Positions 8,300 through 17,644 are shown, counted from the first letter of the stretch. The stretch: DNA of 64,000 nucleotides from Lachnospiraceae bacterium OM04-12BH (GCA_003490145.1 QULQ01000007.1:127674-191673); one strand, 5' to 3'. The notes: generated by a model from the sequence alone, not told the origin. A program made the numbers and translations.

Positions 8300-9355
8300 A
8301 TGCTTTTATTTACATGTGATTATCTGGAGGGAGCCCATGAGAAGATCCTGCAAAGGCTTGCAGAAACCAATCTGGAAAAGATGCCGGGATATGAGAACGA
8401 TCCTTACTGTATCAGCGCTGCAGAGAAGATCAGGGCAGCCTGTGAATGTCCGGAAGGAAGCGTATTCTTTACTGTAGGAGGGACACAGACCAATGCGGTA
8501 GTGATCTCTACGATGCTGCAAAGCTGTGAGGGAGTGCTGGCAGCGGATACCGGTCATGTGAATGTGCATGAAGCGGGTGCTATTGAATACACAGGGCATA
8601 AGGTGCTGTCACTTCCTGCATATGAGGGGAAGATGAAAGCACCGGACCTGAAGGATTATCTGGTGAATTTTTATAAGGATCCCTCCCATGAGCATATGGT
8701 AATCCCGGGAATGGTATATCTGTCTTATCCCACAGAATATGGAACCCTGTATACGAAAAAGGAACTGACGGATATTTATGAGGTGTGCAGGGAATATCAG
8801 ATTCCTCTTTATGTAGATGGGGCAAGGCTCGGCTACGGATTGATGAGCGCAGCAGCCGATCTGACCCTGCCGGAGCTTGCCAGACTCTGTGATGTCTTTT
8901 ATATAGGGGGTACCAAGGTTGGGGCACTTTGCGGAGAGGCAGTCGTATTTCCAAAGGGGAATGAGCCGGAGTACTTTATTACAAAGATCAAACAGCGTGG
9001 TGCCATGCTGGCCAAGGGAAGACTGCTTGGCGTACAGTTTGATACCCTATTTACGGACGGACTTTATTTTAAGATCAGTGCACATGCCATCGGTATGGCA
9101 GAGATGCTGAAAAGGGAACTGAAGGATATGGGCTATACCTTTTATCTGGATTCTCCGACCAATCAGCAGTTTCTTGTGCTGACTGATCAGGAGGCAGATA
9201 CACTGACAGCAAAGGGGGCAGGCTATGATCTCTTTGCCAGAGTAGATGAAAACCATGTGGTCTGCCGCTTCTGTACAAGCTGGGCAACCAGAGAAGAGGA
9301 TATGAGGGAGCTATTGCAGATCCTGAAGGAATGCAGGCTGGCTTCCATAAGCTGA
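8300..9355 (+). CDS. ltaE: Low-specificity L-threonine aldolase
   Basis: PLP-dependent fold-type I enzyme of 351 residues that splits L-threonine or allo-threonine into glycine and acetaldehyde. The segment GGTQTNAVVI and the DTGHVNVHEAGA stretch are characteristic of the beta-eliminating lyase/threonine aldolase family. The PLP lysine is K206 in YIGGTKVGA, and the preceding DGARLGYGL holds the Asp that contacts the pyridine nitrogen. The start follows GGAGGAAAGAGAATAA. It stands alone between a terminator and the next promoter. Confidence 0.93.
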   Translation: MLLFTCDYLEGAHEKILQRLAETNLEKMPGYENDPYCISAAEKIRAACECPEGSVFFTVGGTQTNAVVISTMLQSCEGVLAADTGHVNVHEAGAIEYTGHKVLSLPAYEGKMKAPDLKDYLVNFYKDPSHEHMVIPGMVYLSYPTEYGTLYTKKELTDIYEVCREYQIPLYVDGARLGYGLMSAAADLTLPELARLCDVFYIGGTKVGALCGEAVVFPKGNEPEYFITKIKQRGAMLAKGRLLGVQFDTLFTDGLYFKISAHAIGMAEMLKRELKDMGYTFYLDSPTNQQFLVLTDQEADTLTAKGAGYDLFARVDENHVVCRFCTSWATREEDMRELLQILKECRLASIS

Positions 9356-9382
9356 AAAAGAAAAACCGAAATGGATCAGCCT

Positions 9383-9420
9383 TTGACACAGATTGACAGA
9401 AAATTGTATACTGGTATAAA
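9383..9420 (+). promoter_or_regulatory. Promoter region of trpB2, two overlapping candidates
   Basis: Two TTGACA boxes (9383-9388 and 9393-9398) can pair with TATACT (9407-9412, 18-base spacer) or TATAAA (9415-9420, 16-base spacer). The gene starts about 40 bases later and no leader structure is seen. Confidence 0.65.
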
Positions 9421-9460
9421 ATGAGTTAAACAACAGAGGGGAAAAGGAGAATCTGATAAG

Positions 9461-10849
9461 ATGAGTGATAAGAATAACATTCCTTATAAAATTTATTTGG
9501 AAGAAAATGAAATGCCAGACAGCTGGTATAACGTGCGGGCGGATATGAAGAATAAGCCGGCGCCATTATTAAATCCAGGCACGCAAAAGCCCCTGACATT
9601 TGAAGAGATGAGAGGGATCTTCTGCGATGAGCTTTGCAGACAGGAGCTGGATGATACCACTCCCTATTTTAAAATTCCGGATGAAATCCGTAAGTTTTAC
9701 AGAATGTATCGTCCTTCACCGCTTGTCAGAGCTTACTGCCTGGAGGAAAAGCTGCAGACACCGGCAAAGATTTATTATAAGTTCGAAGGAAATAATACCA
9801 GTGGAAGCCATAAGCTGAATTCAGCCATTGCACAGGCTTATTATGCCAAGAAGCAGGGACTTAAGGGTGTGACTACAGAGACCGGAGCCGGTCAGTGGGG
9901 AACAGCGCTTTCCATGGCCTGTGCCTATCTGGATCTTGACTGTAATGTATATATGGTAAAGTGCTCTTATGAACAGAAGCCCTTCCGAAGAGAGGTTATG
10001 AGAACCTACGGGGCGAAGGTGACACCTTCTCCTTCAGAAACAACAGAGGTAGGAAGAAAGATCCTGAGGGAATTCCCCGGAACAACAGGCAGTCTTGGAT
10101 GTGCAATCTCTGAGGCAGTAGAAGCAGCAATCTCCAAAGAGGGTTATCGTTATGTACTGGGATCTGTACTGAACCAGGTACTGCTTCACCAGACAGTGAT
10201 CGGTCTGGAGGCCAAGGCGGCTATGGATAAATATGGAATCAAACCGGATATGATCATTGGATGTGCTGGTGGAGGATCAAACCTTGGTGGGCTGATCTCT
10301 CCTTTTGCAGGTGAAATGCTAAGAGGTGAGGCAGATTATGATATTGTCGCAGTGGAACCTGCCTCCTGTCCAAGCCTTACGAGAGGAAAATTTGTATATG
10401 ATTTCTGTGATACAGGAAAGGTATGTCCTCTGGCGAAAATGTACACACTGGGAAGCGGCTTTATCCCGGCACCGAATCATGCAGGCGGACTCCGCTATCA
10501 TGGCATGAGCTCTATCCTGTCACAGCTTTATCATGATGGATACATGAGAGCCATGAGTGTGGAGCAGACAGCGGTATTTAAGGCAGCAGAGCAGTTCGCA
10601 AGAGTAGAAGGCATCCTTCCTGCACCGGAAAGCTCCCATGCGATCAAGGTGGCGATCGATGAAGCACTGAAATGCAAGGAGACAGGTGAGGAGAAGACAA
10701 TCCTCTTTGGACTTACCGGAACAGGTTACTTTGATATGATGGCTTATGAACGCTTCAATAATGGAGAGATGGTGGATTATATTCCGACAGATGAGGATCT
10801 GGCAAAGGGATTTGCCGGGATTCCGAAGTTCCCTGGGAATGAGTTTTAG
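9461..10849 (+). CDS. trpB: Tryptophan synthase beta chain-like protein, TrpB2 type
   Basis: PLP-dependent fold-type II enzyme of 462 residues. The length and the N-terminal block DSWYNVRADM mark the TrpB2 branch, which is longer than the usual 400-residue TrpB1. The PLP lysine is K118 in SGSHKLNSA, and the phosphate-binding loop is CAGGGSNLGG near residue 270. TrpB2 enzymes condense serine with indole and are often found without TrpA, as here, so a role in indole salvage is likely. The start follows AAAAGGAGAATCTGATAAG. No other trp gene is in the window. Confidence 0.92.
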   Translation: MSDKNNIPYKIYLEENEMPDSWYNVRADMKNKPAPLLNPGTQKPLTFEEMRGIFCDELCRQELDDTTPYFKIPDEIRKFYRMYRPSPLVRAYCLEEKLQTPAKIYYKFEGNNTSGSHKLNSAIAQAYYAKKQGLKGVTTETGAGQWGTALSMACAYLDLDCNVYMVKCSYEQKPFRREVMRTYGAKVTPSPSETTEVGRKILREFPGTTGSLGCAISEAVEAAISKEGYRYVLGSVLNQVLLHQTVIGLEAKAAMDKYGIKPDMIIGCAGGGSNLGGLISPFAGEMLRGEADYDIVAVEPASCPSLTRGKFVYDFCDTGKVCPLAKMYTLGSGFIPAPNHAGGLRYHGMSSILSQLYHDGYMRAMSVEQTAVFKAAEQFARVEGILPAPESSHAIKVAIDEALKCKETGEEKTILFGLTGTGYFDMMAYERFNNGEMVDYIPTDEDLAKGFAGIPKFPGNEF

Positions 10850-10867
10850 ATCAGAATGATAAAGAGC

Positions 10868-10892
10868 AGTCCGGCAGATTATCTGCCGGACT
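10868..10892 (+). terminator. Hairpin after trpB2
   Basis: A perfect 12-bp stem (10868-10879 with 10881-10892) with almost no loop and no T-run. It may act as a 3' mRNA end or as a cruciform; by itself it is not a classical intrinsic terminator. Confidence 0.5.
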
Positions 10893-10978
10893 GGATCGCA
10901 CTGCGGCAAAAGGGTAGATGTCACTTAAAGCGACCCAACGCAGGCGGAGAATCCTGCAAGCAGGATTTTTCTTACAGG
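10891..10978 (+). repeat. Dispersed repeat, copy A, with embedded terminator
   Basis: About 75-90 bases resembling a second copy at 45003-45075. Shared blocks in order are GGATC, CACTGC, AGG, AGA, TAAAG, GAC, CGCAG, CGGAGAATC and CTTACA; about three quarters of the first 58 positions agree by eye. Copy A carries an extra hairpin (10950-10957 with 10960-10967) followed by TTTT that can terminate trpB2; copy B lacks it. Copy A ends where the stop codon of the first Rpn gene lies. Copy B is about 270 bases upstream of the second. Confidence 0.65.
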
Positions 10979-10979
10979 A

Positions 10980-12101
10980 TCATAAATTTTTAAGTCTGGA
11001 TAATTCTGCCTGCAGAGCAGCAATAGTGGCAGCACTTTTGGAGAGAAGAGAGTCCTTTTCGGCGAGGGCAGAGTCCTTTTCAGTGAGGGCGGAGTCCTTT
11101 TCAGCGATCAGAGACTCTTTTTCAGCAATAGCAGCATTCATTTCAGCAATAACAGCCGTGTTCTCTGCAATTGTGGCATTCTGTATATCCACTTCCTTCT
11201 GCAGTTCATCGATCATATATCTGACAGTATTCCTGTCCATTTCCCGTAATTCCTCAGAAAAGAAACCCATAATATTCTCCACATTCCGGCACATCTGATA
11301 GAGTGTCTCATACATTGGCTTGAACTGTGGGAAGCTGGTGATAAGTCGGATAATTTCATCCGGGTCATCTATAGATAGAAATATCATCCAGGCTTCCAAC
11401 AATGTAGTTACCTTTTTATTGTGCATTTTTGAACGGAAAATGTCAAGACTTATAAAAATATAATCCTGCAGAAGATCCATGGAAAGTCCGGAATCGAAGG
11501 ATACTTTGGAACGGTGGATCCAATGGTCAGGACATTTCTTTAATTCATCCGGGCTTTTCTCGTACAGAACAATCAGATAAACCTTGCTGATGTTGCGGTA
11601 GGAGAAAGTGTCCCTGCCGGTAACGGGATCTATGGAGCGTTGTCTTACCCGTTTATACTGGCGCAGGAGCATATCTGAGGAATAGCAGGCACACCTTGCT
11701 CCAGGAAAAGCGTAACCGATTTTCTGGACTTCGATATTTGCAAGAGAGCCGTCCTCAAGTTCAACGATAATGTCTGTGATCAGCAGGGAGCTTTCGTCAG
11801 AAAGTCTGGTGGAATCATTGGGAAGCACCTCTTTGATCCTGACCTTGCGGTTTAGCAGGGCGGTCAGGAAGGATTCCAGTCTGGTAGGGTCATACTCCGG
11901 GTTCATGACCTCCTTGAAGAAGGAGTCATACAGAACCTTGATGCCTCTGGCACCGGAGCAGAAATCAAGGAATTCCTTCTGCTGCAGGACAGTCCAGCTT
12001 TCAAAAAGCTGCTGCATTCTTGGATTTGTGTAGATTCGCTGGAGAATTTCTTCTCTGCTCTGGATCATTGGAAAATAAGATTTTAGTAGATTTGTGGCCA
12101 T
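10980..12101 (-). CDS. Rpn-family recombination-promoting nuclease / PD-(D/E)XK transposase-like protein
   Basis: 373 residues. The nuclease core is visible as SSLLITDIIVELEDGSLANIEVQKIG at about residues 104-129, with the Asp of ITDIIVEL and the ExQ of IEVQK as the PD-(D/E)XK catalytic set. Rpn proteins (YhgA-like) are RecA-independent nucleases thought to promote partial-gene transfer. The C-terminal 60 residues are a heptad-repeat coiled coil (EKDSALA, EKDSALT, EKDSLIA and degenerate copies) encoded by a 21-bp tandem array. The start follows AAGGAGGGCTGTCT. No terminal inverted repeats are seen, so it is not an intact insertion sequence. It converges on trpB2. Confidence 0.85.
   Translation of the reverse strand: MATNLLKSYFPMIQSREEILQRIYTNPRMQQLFESWTVLQQKEFLDFCSGARGIKVLYDSFFKEVMNPEYDPTRLESFLTALLNRKVRIKEVLPNDSTRLSDESSLLITDIIVELEDGSLANIEVQKIGYAFPGARCACYSSDMLLRQYKRVRQRSIDPVTGRDTFSYRNISKVYLIVLYEKSPDELKKCPDHWIHRSKVSFDSGLSMDLLQDYIFISLDIFRSKMHNKKVTTLLEAWMIFLSIDDPDEIIRLITSFPQFKPMYETLYQMCRNVENIMGFFSEELREMDRNTVRYMIDELQKEVDIQNATIAENTAVIAEMNAAIAEKESLIAEKDSALTEKDSALAEKDSLLSKSAATIAALQAELSRLKNL
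11050..11175 (-). repeat. 21-bp in-frame tandem repeat encoding heptads
   Basis: About six units of 21 bases. The first three (11050-11070, 11071-11091, 11092-11112) are nearly identical, GAGTCCTTTTC on the plus strand plus a variable end, and then they decay. Each unit adds one coiled-coil heptad to the Rpn protein. The array is a candidate site for slippage-driven length variation. Confidence 0.85.
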
Positions 12102-12154
12102 AGACAGCCCTCCTTATGTGAAATAGACGTGTGTTTTTGCATGCAGAATAGACG

Positions 12155-12169
12155 AGACCATGGTGGTCT
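12155..12169. promoter_or_regulatory. Possible operator upstream of the first Rpn gene
   Basis: AGACCA, a 3-base centre and TGGTCT form a 15-base palindrome between a TATAAT-like box (12183-12188, minus strand) and the Rpn start. No convincing -35 accompanies the -10. Role unknown. Confidence 0.3.
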
Positions 12170-12189
12170 GAAAACTGTTGCTATTATAT

Positions 12190-12431
12190 CCAAAAACAAA
12201 AGTGAATAGTTACATCATGCAGACCTGTTCTGAAAACATCCGGCGAAGTGCCATAAGATAAAAATAATAGAATCAACATGATCTTCCTGAAATCCCGGAA
12301 ACGGGTGGGAATGAAGCAAGTATAACACAGGTGATGGCAGGGAGCAAGTGTAAAGATGGCAAATTTCCTGTTATGAGTATAAATTTTATAAAAATTTCAG
12401 GAATCCATATGAGTTCTTCACAGAGTGGCAG
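12190..12431. other. Intergenic region without recognised content
   Basis: AT-rich stretch between the divergent Rpn gene and secA. A small CCCGG-AAA-CGGG type hairpin is seen near 12294-12306. I find no gene, known RNA family or strong promoter until the secA promoter at 12432. Confidence 0.5.
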
Positions 12432-12460
12432 TTGAATAAACGAAAGGAATCTGTTACAAT
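12432..12460 (+). promoter_or_regulatory. Sigma-A promoter of secA
   Basis: TTGAAT (12432-12437), 17 bases, TACAAT (12455-12460). The predicted leader is about 100 bases. Immediately before secA, a five-codon reading frame (ATG 12559 to TGA 12571-12573) overlaps the secA ATG by four bases. Confidence 0.75.
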
Positions 12461-12569
12461 AAAAATTGCAGTTTTTTGCCTCAGTGAGAGGAAAACTTTT
12501 CCGGTCAGGATGAGAGAGGGCAGGATTTACCGTTTTCACAGGATCGGAGAGAAAGGCAATGGTACAGAT

Positions 12570-15137
12570 ATGAATTTTGTGCAGAAGATTTTTGGCACCC
12601 ATAGTGAAAGAGAACTGAAGAGGATAGAGCCGATTGTACAGGCGATTGAAGATCTTCGCCCTTCTATGCAGGCTCTTTCTGATGAAGAATTAAAAGGAAA
12701 AACAGAAGAATTTAAAAAGAGACTTGCTGCAGGAGAAACATTGGATGATATTCTTCCAGAGGCATATGCAACGGTCAGAGAAGCTGCGAAGCGTGTCCTT
12801 AATATGGAGCATTTCCGTGTTCAGCTGATCGGTGGTATTATCCTGCATCAGGGACGTATTGCCGAGATGAAGACCGGTGAAGGTAAGACACTGGTATCTA
12901 CGCTTCCTGCTTACCTGAATGCGCTGGAGGGAAAAGGTGTCCATGTTGTTACTGTGAACGACTACCTGGCAAAGCGTGATGCGGAATGGATGGGAGAGGT
13001 ACATAAATTCCTTGGACTCAGCGTAGGTGTTGTATTGAACAGCATGAAGCAGGATGAAAGAAAAGCAGCTTATGCCTGTGATATTACTTATGTGACAAAC
13101 AATGAGCTTGGCTTTGACTATCTGCGTGATAATATGGTCATTTATAAGGAACAGCTTGTTCTTCGTGAACTGAATTATGCGATCATTGATGAGGTTGACT
13201 CCGTCCTGATCGATGAAGCAAGAACACCCCTTATCATTTCCGGACAGAGCGGCAAGTCAACCAAGCTTTATGAGGTCTGTGATATCCTCGCCAGGCAGAT
13301 GCAGCGTGGTGAAGATATGGAAGACCTGTCCAAGATGGATGCCATCATGGGCATTGAAAGAGAAGAGACGGGCGACTTTATTGTCAATGAAAAGGACAAG
13401 ATCGTGAACCTGACAGCCCAGGGTGTTGCCAAGGTAGAGCGTTTCTTCCAGATCGAGAACCTGGCTGATCCGGAAAATATAGAGATCCAGCATAATATCA
13501 ATCTGGCACTGCGTGCCAACAACCTGATGTTCCGTGACCAGGACTACGTGGTCAAGGATGATCAGGTACTGATCGTTGATGAATTTACCGGTCGTATCAT
13601 GCCGGGGCGTCGTTATTCTGACGGTCTCCATCAGGCGATTGAAGCCAAGGAGCATGTAAAGGTCAAGAGAGAAAGCAAGACACTGGCGACCATTACCTTC
13701 CAGAACTTCTTTAACAAGTTCCATAAGAAGGCAGGTATGACCGGTACTGCCCTGACAGAAGAGAAGGAGTTCCGTGATATTTATGGCATGGACGTTGTAG
13801 AGATTCCGACTAACAGGCCAATCGCCAGAATCGATCAGCAGGATGCTGTTTATAAGACAAAGAAAGAAAAACTCCATGCCATTGTGGAGGCTGTCAAGGA
13901 GGCTCATGAAAAGGGTCAGCCTGTACTGGTTGGTACCATCAATATCGATGCATCTGAAGAACTGAGCCGTCTGCTTTCCAAGCAGGGTATCCAGCATAAG
14001 GTGCTGAACGCAAAGTTCCATGAACTGGAAGCAGAGATCGTAGCAGATGCCGGTGTACACGGAGCAGTTACGATTGCTACCAACATGGCAGGACGTGGTA
14101 CGGATATCAAGCTGGATGATGCAGCAAGAGCCGCTGGTGGTCTGAAGATCATCGGTACAGAGCGTCATGAATCCAGACGTATTGATAATCAGCTCCGTGG
14201 ACGTTCCGGTCGTCAGGGCGATCCCGGAGAATCCAAATTTTATATTTCACTGGAAGATGACCTGATGAGACTGTTCGGATCTGAACGTCTGATCAATATG
14301 TTTAATACACTGGGGATTCCGGAAGGACAGGAAATCGAGCATAAGGCACTGACCAATGCCATTGAATCTGCCCAGAAGAAGATCGAAAGTAATAACTTTG
14401 GCATCAGAAAGAATCTGCTTGAATATGACCAGGTTATGAATGAGCAGAGAGAGATCATCTATGAAGAAAGACGCCGTGTACTGGATGGAGAAAGCATGCG
14501 TGATGCAATCTACAAGATGATCACTGATATTGCAGAAAATGCGGTAGATATTTCCATCGGAGATGATACAGACTTCGATGAGTGGAATCTGGAGGAGCTC
14601 AACACCCTGCTTCTTCCGACCATTCCGTTAAAGCCGGTGAACCGTGGAAGGATCCACACACCGAAGAAGAATGCGCTGAAGCAGCAGCTGAAGGAAGAGG
14701 CTGTCAGGCTTTATGAGGCAAAGGAAGCAGAGTTCCCGGAGCCGGAGGCCATCAGAGAGCTGGAGCGTGTGATCCTGCTTAAGGTGATCGACCGGAAATG
14801 GATGGATCATATTGATGATATGGAACAGCTCCGCCAGGGAATCGGTCTGCAGGCATATGGACAGAGAGACCCGCTTGTAGAGTACAAGAGAAGCGGTTAT
14901 GACATGTTTGATGAGATGACCCAGAATATTAAGGAAGAGACTGTCCGTGTCCTGTTCCATGTACGTGTAGAGCAGAAGGTAGAGAGGGAAGAGGTAGCCA
15001 AGGTGACCGGTACCAATAAGGATGATTCTCTTGGCAAGGCACCTGTAAAGAGAGAAAATGCCAAGATTTATCCCAATGACCCCTGCCCCTGCGGAAGTGG
15101 TAAGAAATACAAGCAGTGCTGTGGACGCAAAGCCTGA
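12570..15137 (+). CDS. secA: Preprotein translocase ATPase SecA
   Basis: Motor of the Sec export pathway, 855 residues, acting at the SecYEG channel. The N-terminus [19 protein letters not shown] is typical, which fixes the start at 12570; the reading frame is open further upstream but that part does not resemble SecA. Walker A MKTGEGKT, Walker [15 protein letters not shown] and the helicase motif GRGTDI are present, as is the C-terminal SecB/ribosome zinc motif [13 protein letters not shown]. The ribosome site is weak and distant (AAAGG 12 bases before ATG), which fits coupling to the overlapping mini-frame. prfB follows after 47 bases, the usual secA-prfB order. Confidence 0.98.
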   Translation: MNFVQKIFGTHSERELKRIEPIVQAIEDLRPSMQALSDEELKGKTEEFKKRLAAGETLDDILPEAYATVREAAKRVLNMEHFRVQLIGGIILHQGRIAEMKTGEGKTLVSTLPAYLNALEGKGVHVVTVNDYLAKRDAEWMGEVHKFLGLSVGVVLNSMKQDERKAAYACDITYVTNNELGFDYLRDNMVIYKEQLVLRELNYAIIDEVDSVLIDEARTPLIISGQSGKSTKLYEVCDILARQMQRGEDMEDLSKMDAIMGIEREETGDFIVNEKDKIVNLTAQGVAKVERFFQIENLADPENIEIQHNINLALRANNLMFRDQDYVVKDDQVLIVDEFTGRIMPGRRYSDGLHQAIEAKEHVKVKRESKTLATITFQNFFNKFHKKAGMTGTALTEEKEFRDIYGMDVVEIPTNRPIARIDQQDAVYKTKKEKLHAIVEAVKEAHEKGQPVLVGTINIDASEELSRLLSKQGIQHKVLNAKFHELEAEIVADAGVHGAVTIATNMAGRGTDIKLDDAARAAGGLKIIGTERHESRRIDNQLRGRSGRQGDPGESKFYISLEDDLMRLFGSERLINMFNTLGIPEGQEIEHKALTNAIESAQKKIESNNFGIRKNLLEYDQVMNEQREIIYEERRRVLDGESMRDAIYKMITDIAENAVDISIGDDTDFDEWNLEELNTLLLPTIPLKPVNRGRIHTPKKNALKQQLKEEAVRLYEAKEAEFPEPEAIRELERVILLKVIDRKWMDHIDDMEQLRQGIGLQAYGQRDPLVEYKRSGYDMFDEMTQNIKEETVRVLFHVRVEQKVEREEVAKVTGTNKDDSLGKAPVKRENAKIYPNDPCPCGSGKKYKQCCGRKA

Positions 15138-15184
15138 TCAGGCTTGTGATAAAGAATTCAAAATAAGAAAGAGGTGAACGTTAA

Positions 15185-16307
15185 GTGGTAGAATTAGACC
15201 AGATGAAGACAGAACTTCAGGCATATGAGACCCCTTTAGCGGAAGTGAGGGATTCACTTTGACTTAGCTAATAAGTCAAAGAAGATCGAAGAACTGGAGC
15301 GTGAGATGGAAGCGCCCGGCTTCTGGGACAACCCGGAAGTATCCAATACCAAGATGAAAGAGCTGAAAAACTTAAAGGATCTTGTGGAAACCATGGATCA
15401 TTTAAGAGATCAGTATGAAGACATCATGACCCTGATTGAAATGGGTAATGAAGAGGAAGATCAGGAGCTGGTAGCCGATATCCGAAATGAGCTGGATGAG
15501 TTTATAAAGACCTTTGAGGATATCCGGATCAGTACCCTGCTTTCTGATGAATATGACAGCTACAATGCGATCCTTAAGCTGAATGCCGGTGCCGGTGGTA
15601 CAGAAAGCTGTGACTGGTGCGGCATGCTTTATCGTATGTATACCAGATGGGCGGAAAAGAAGGGCTTTAGTGTAGAAGTACTGGATTACCTTGACGGTGA
15701 GGAGGCCGGGATCAAGTCCGTTACCTTCCAGGTAAATGGAATCAATGCCTATGGCTATCTGAAGTCAGAGAAGGGAGTACACAGACTGGTGCGTATTTCC
15801 CCGTTCAATGCACAGGGAAAACGACAGACCTCCTTTGTATCACTGGATGTTATGCCGGATATTGAGGAGAATCTGGATGTGGAAATCAACGAGGATGACC
15901 TCCGGATTGATACCTATCGAAGCAGCGGTGCCGGTGGACAGCATATTAACAAGACATCATCGGCTATCCGTATTACCCACATTCCTACCGGAATCGTAGT
16001 ACAGTGTCAGAATGAGCGTTCCCAGTTCCAGAATAAGGACAAGGCGATGCAGATGCTGAAGGCCAAGCTGTATATGCTGCAGAAGGAAGCCAATGCAGAG
16101 AAGCTTTCTGATATCAGAGGCGAAGTGAAGGAGATTGGCTGGGGAAACCAGATCCGTTCCTATGTATTGCAGCCTTATACTATGGTAAAGGATCACCGGA
16201 CAGAGGCAGAAACCGGAAATGTGGATGCTGTTCTGGATGGGGGAATCGATCTGTTTATCAATGCCTATCTGAAGTGGATCAATGTAAAACCAAATACCGA
16301 AGGATAA
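15185..16307 (+). CDS. prfB: Peptide chain release factor 2, with programmed +1 frameshift
   Basis: Translated as join(15185..15259, 15261..16307), giving 373 residues. RF2 recognises UGA and UAA. The first 25 codons start with GTG after GAGGTGAACGTTAA and run to CTT TGA (15257-15262). Slipping one base at CTT continues as GAC TTA GCT, giving LDLANKSKKIEEL, the conserved RF2 N-terminus. The decoding motif SPF (in ISPFNAQGK) and the catalytic GGQ (in SGAGGQHINK) are intact. The in-frame UGA makes RF2 regulate its own synthesis. A Shine-Dalgarno-like GTGAGGGA precedes the slip site, and a perfect inverted repeat starts on it. Confidence 0.97.
15244..15281 (+). promoter_or_regulatory. prfB frameshift site with an overlapping 10-bp hairpin
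   Basis: GTGAGGGA is followed by the slippery CTTTGAC. CTTTGACTTA (15257-15266) and TAAGTCAAAG (15272-15281) are perfect inverted repeats around a 5-base loop, so the first arm contains the shift codon and the UGA stop. The classical RF2 site relies on the upstream Shine-Dalgarno sequence, CUU and UGA-C; a hairpin on the site is not a standard element. Confidence 0.75.
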
Positions 16308-16350
16308 AAAATCTGCTGGCAGAAAGAGAATTTCTGCCAGCAGATTTCTG
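16306..16350. terminator. Bidirectional terminator between prfB and the DUF975 gene
   Basis: A perfect 17-bp stem (16309-16325 with 16331-16347) with a 5-base loop. Its A-rich left flank makes a good U-run for the minus-strand gene; the plus-strand side ends in a weaker T-rich stretch. Confidence 0.85.
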
Positions 16351-16366
16351 CTTAAAGTGATTAAAA

Positions 16367-17083
16367 TCAGTTCTGCTTTACAAGATCAAGATAAAAATTG
16401 GCTTTGGTAGCCTGCATATAAGGCATCAGCCATAAGAGACCGATCCCACAGGTCAGTACACACAGCAGCATCAGCGGGACAAAGGTCAGATCAATATAGA
16501 ACAGGCGTCCTTTACTGCCTTTCATCATATCACGGCTTTTCCTGAGTGCTTCTCTGGCGCTGCAGTCAGGAAAATCAAGGAGCAGATAGTAACTCTGGGA
16601 ATAGGTAAGCATCAGAAGCATGCCGATGACAGCACAGACTACTGTCAGCAGGGAAAACAGAAGCATACCATATCCATTTAACAGTGTTTCCTGCGGAAGC
16701 AGAGAGAGCAGGAAAACAGGTAAATTCAGGAGATAGCTGATCAGGGAAAATACAACCGCTACCCGGATGATTCTGTCTGGAGTCTGTTTGAAACCATAGA
16801 ACAGATCACTGAGGACAGACTGCTGCCCGCAGGATGTTTTCAGGTAAATATAAGCTTCTCCATAAGAGAACAGACCGCTGAAAATGCTGATCAGGAAAGA
16901 AACAGCAAAATAAATGATATATTCAATGACAGATCCCGGATTCAGAAAAAGGGAAGTGATGCCGCTCAGTGAAGAAACGCAGAGTGCATGGATAGCATAG
17001 GTTCCGGCAAGGGTGCCGTATTTGCCAAGTAACTGTCCTTTAGCCTGTGATTTCAGGCTGGTAGAGGATAGATAATTTTTCAT
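16367..17083 (-). CDS. DUF975 family membrane protein
   Basis: 238 residues with about five to six hydrophobic helices. The C-terminal block with ALRKSRDMMKGSKGRLFYID, CGIGLLWLMPYMQ and ATKANFYLDL is the hallmark of DUF975, a Firmicutes membrane family of unknown function. The N-terminal cytosolic stretch SLKSQAKGQLLGKYG is also typical. The start follows AGGAGTTTTATTTTT. It is the last of three minus-strand genes. Confidence 0.85.
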   Translation of the reverse strand: MKNYLSSTSLKSQAKGQLLGKYGTLAGTYAIHALCVSSLSGITSLFLNPGSVIEYIIYFAVSFLISIFSGLFSYGEAYIYLKTSCGQQSVLSDLFYGFKQTPDRIIRVAVVFSLISYLLNLPVFLLSLLPQETLLNGYGMLLFSLLTVVCAVIGMLLMLTYSQSYYLLLDFPDCSAREALRKSRDMMKGSKGRLFYIDLTFVPLMLLCVLTCGIGLLWLMPYMQATKANFYLDLVKQN

Positions 17084-17110
17084 AAAAATAAAACTCCTGT
17101 TTATACCTGT

Positions 17111-17644
17111 TTATACCGCTACATCCAGATTCTGCCCGATCAGTGCTGCTGCATCTGCAGACTTCTTATTCTGCTGATAGGGATTGGATTCATCGCTGTA
17201 GCTTATTTTAGTTGAGGTCGTGCCGCCTGCCGTGTAGCTTCTGCCGCATTCAGGACAGATGGCTGTCCGGAGGGATACAGTAGCAGAGAGAACTTTGCCG
17301 TTTCCCTGTGCAGCTTTTTTATAGGCATTGCTGACATGCTCCTGCTCGTGGGCGCGGACGCGGGAAGCGGAAGCCTCTGGTGAAATATGGGAAGGCGATT
17401 TAAAGGAGACCATCTCATCGGAACCATCCTGATACTTCCGGTTCTTGCAGGTTTCACACTCTGCCGGAGAAGATCTGCGCCCGGGACTTACCCTTGTGGA
17501 TTCACCGGGGTTGATAATAATACCGCCAGATTTTTCATCGTCTGTGCTGGCAGTGCCGCCTGCCGCTGCAGAGCCAAATGGTGAAATACCCACACCATAT
17601 CCGTATCCATATCCGTAACTGCCGACTGCACCAATACCCATCAT
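17111..17644 (-). CDS. Putative metalloprotease, CJM1_0395/SprA-related family
   Basis: 177 residues. The core VRAHEQEHVSNAYKKA holds an HExEH motif resembling the HExxH zinc site. Cys pairs CETCKNRKYQDGSD and CPECGRSY could bind another metal. This layout matches the SprA-related/CJM1_0395 proteins. The first 30 residues are Gly/Tyr-rich (YGYGYGYGVG), followed by a low-complexity Ser/Gly stretch. No signal peptide is visible. The neighbours are two small membrane proteins on the same strand, which suggests a shared but unknown role. The protease call rests on the motif only. Confidence 0.65.
   Translation of the reverse strand: MMGIGAVGSYGYGYGYGVGISPFGSAAAGGTASTDDEKSGGIIINPGESTRVSPGRRSSPAECETCKNRKYQDGSDEMVSFKSPSHISPEASASRVRAHEQEHVSNAYKKAAQGNGKVLSATVSLRTAICPECGRSYTAGGTTSTKISYSDESNPYQQNKKSADAAALIGQNLDVAV

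Noticed and set aside
10868..10892. Strong terminator for trpB2
   Set aside because: The stem is perfect but has no T-run on either strand; the hairpin at 10950-10967 is a better terminator.
11050..11175. CRISPR array
   Set aside because: The repeats are contiguous 21-bp units within a coding frame, with no spacers. No other repeat-spacer pattern was found in the window.
10980..12101. Complete insertion sequence around the Rpn gene
   Set aside because: No terminal inverted repeats or target duplication could be seen on either side.
13257..14168. 303-codon open frame on the minus strand inside secA
   Set aside because: Antisense shadow of a conserved gene, cysteine-rich and without any family resemblance.
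15306..16307. prfB starting at the internal ATG 15306
   Set aside because: This would remove the conserved RF2 N-terminus; the upstream GTG with the CTT-TGA-C shift gives the full protein.
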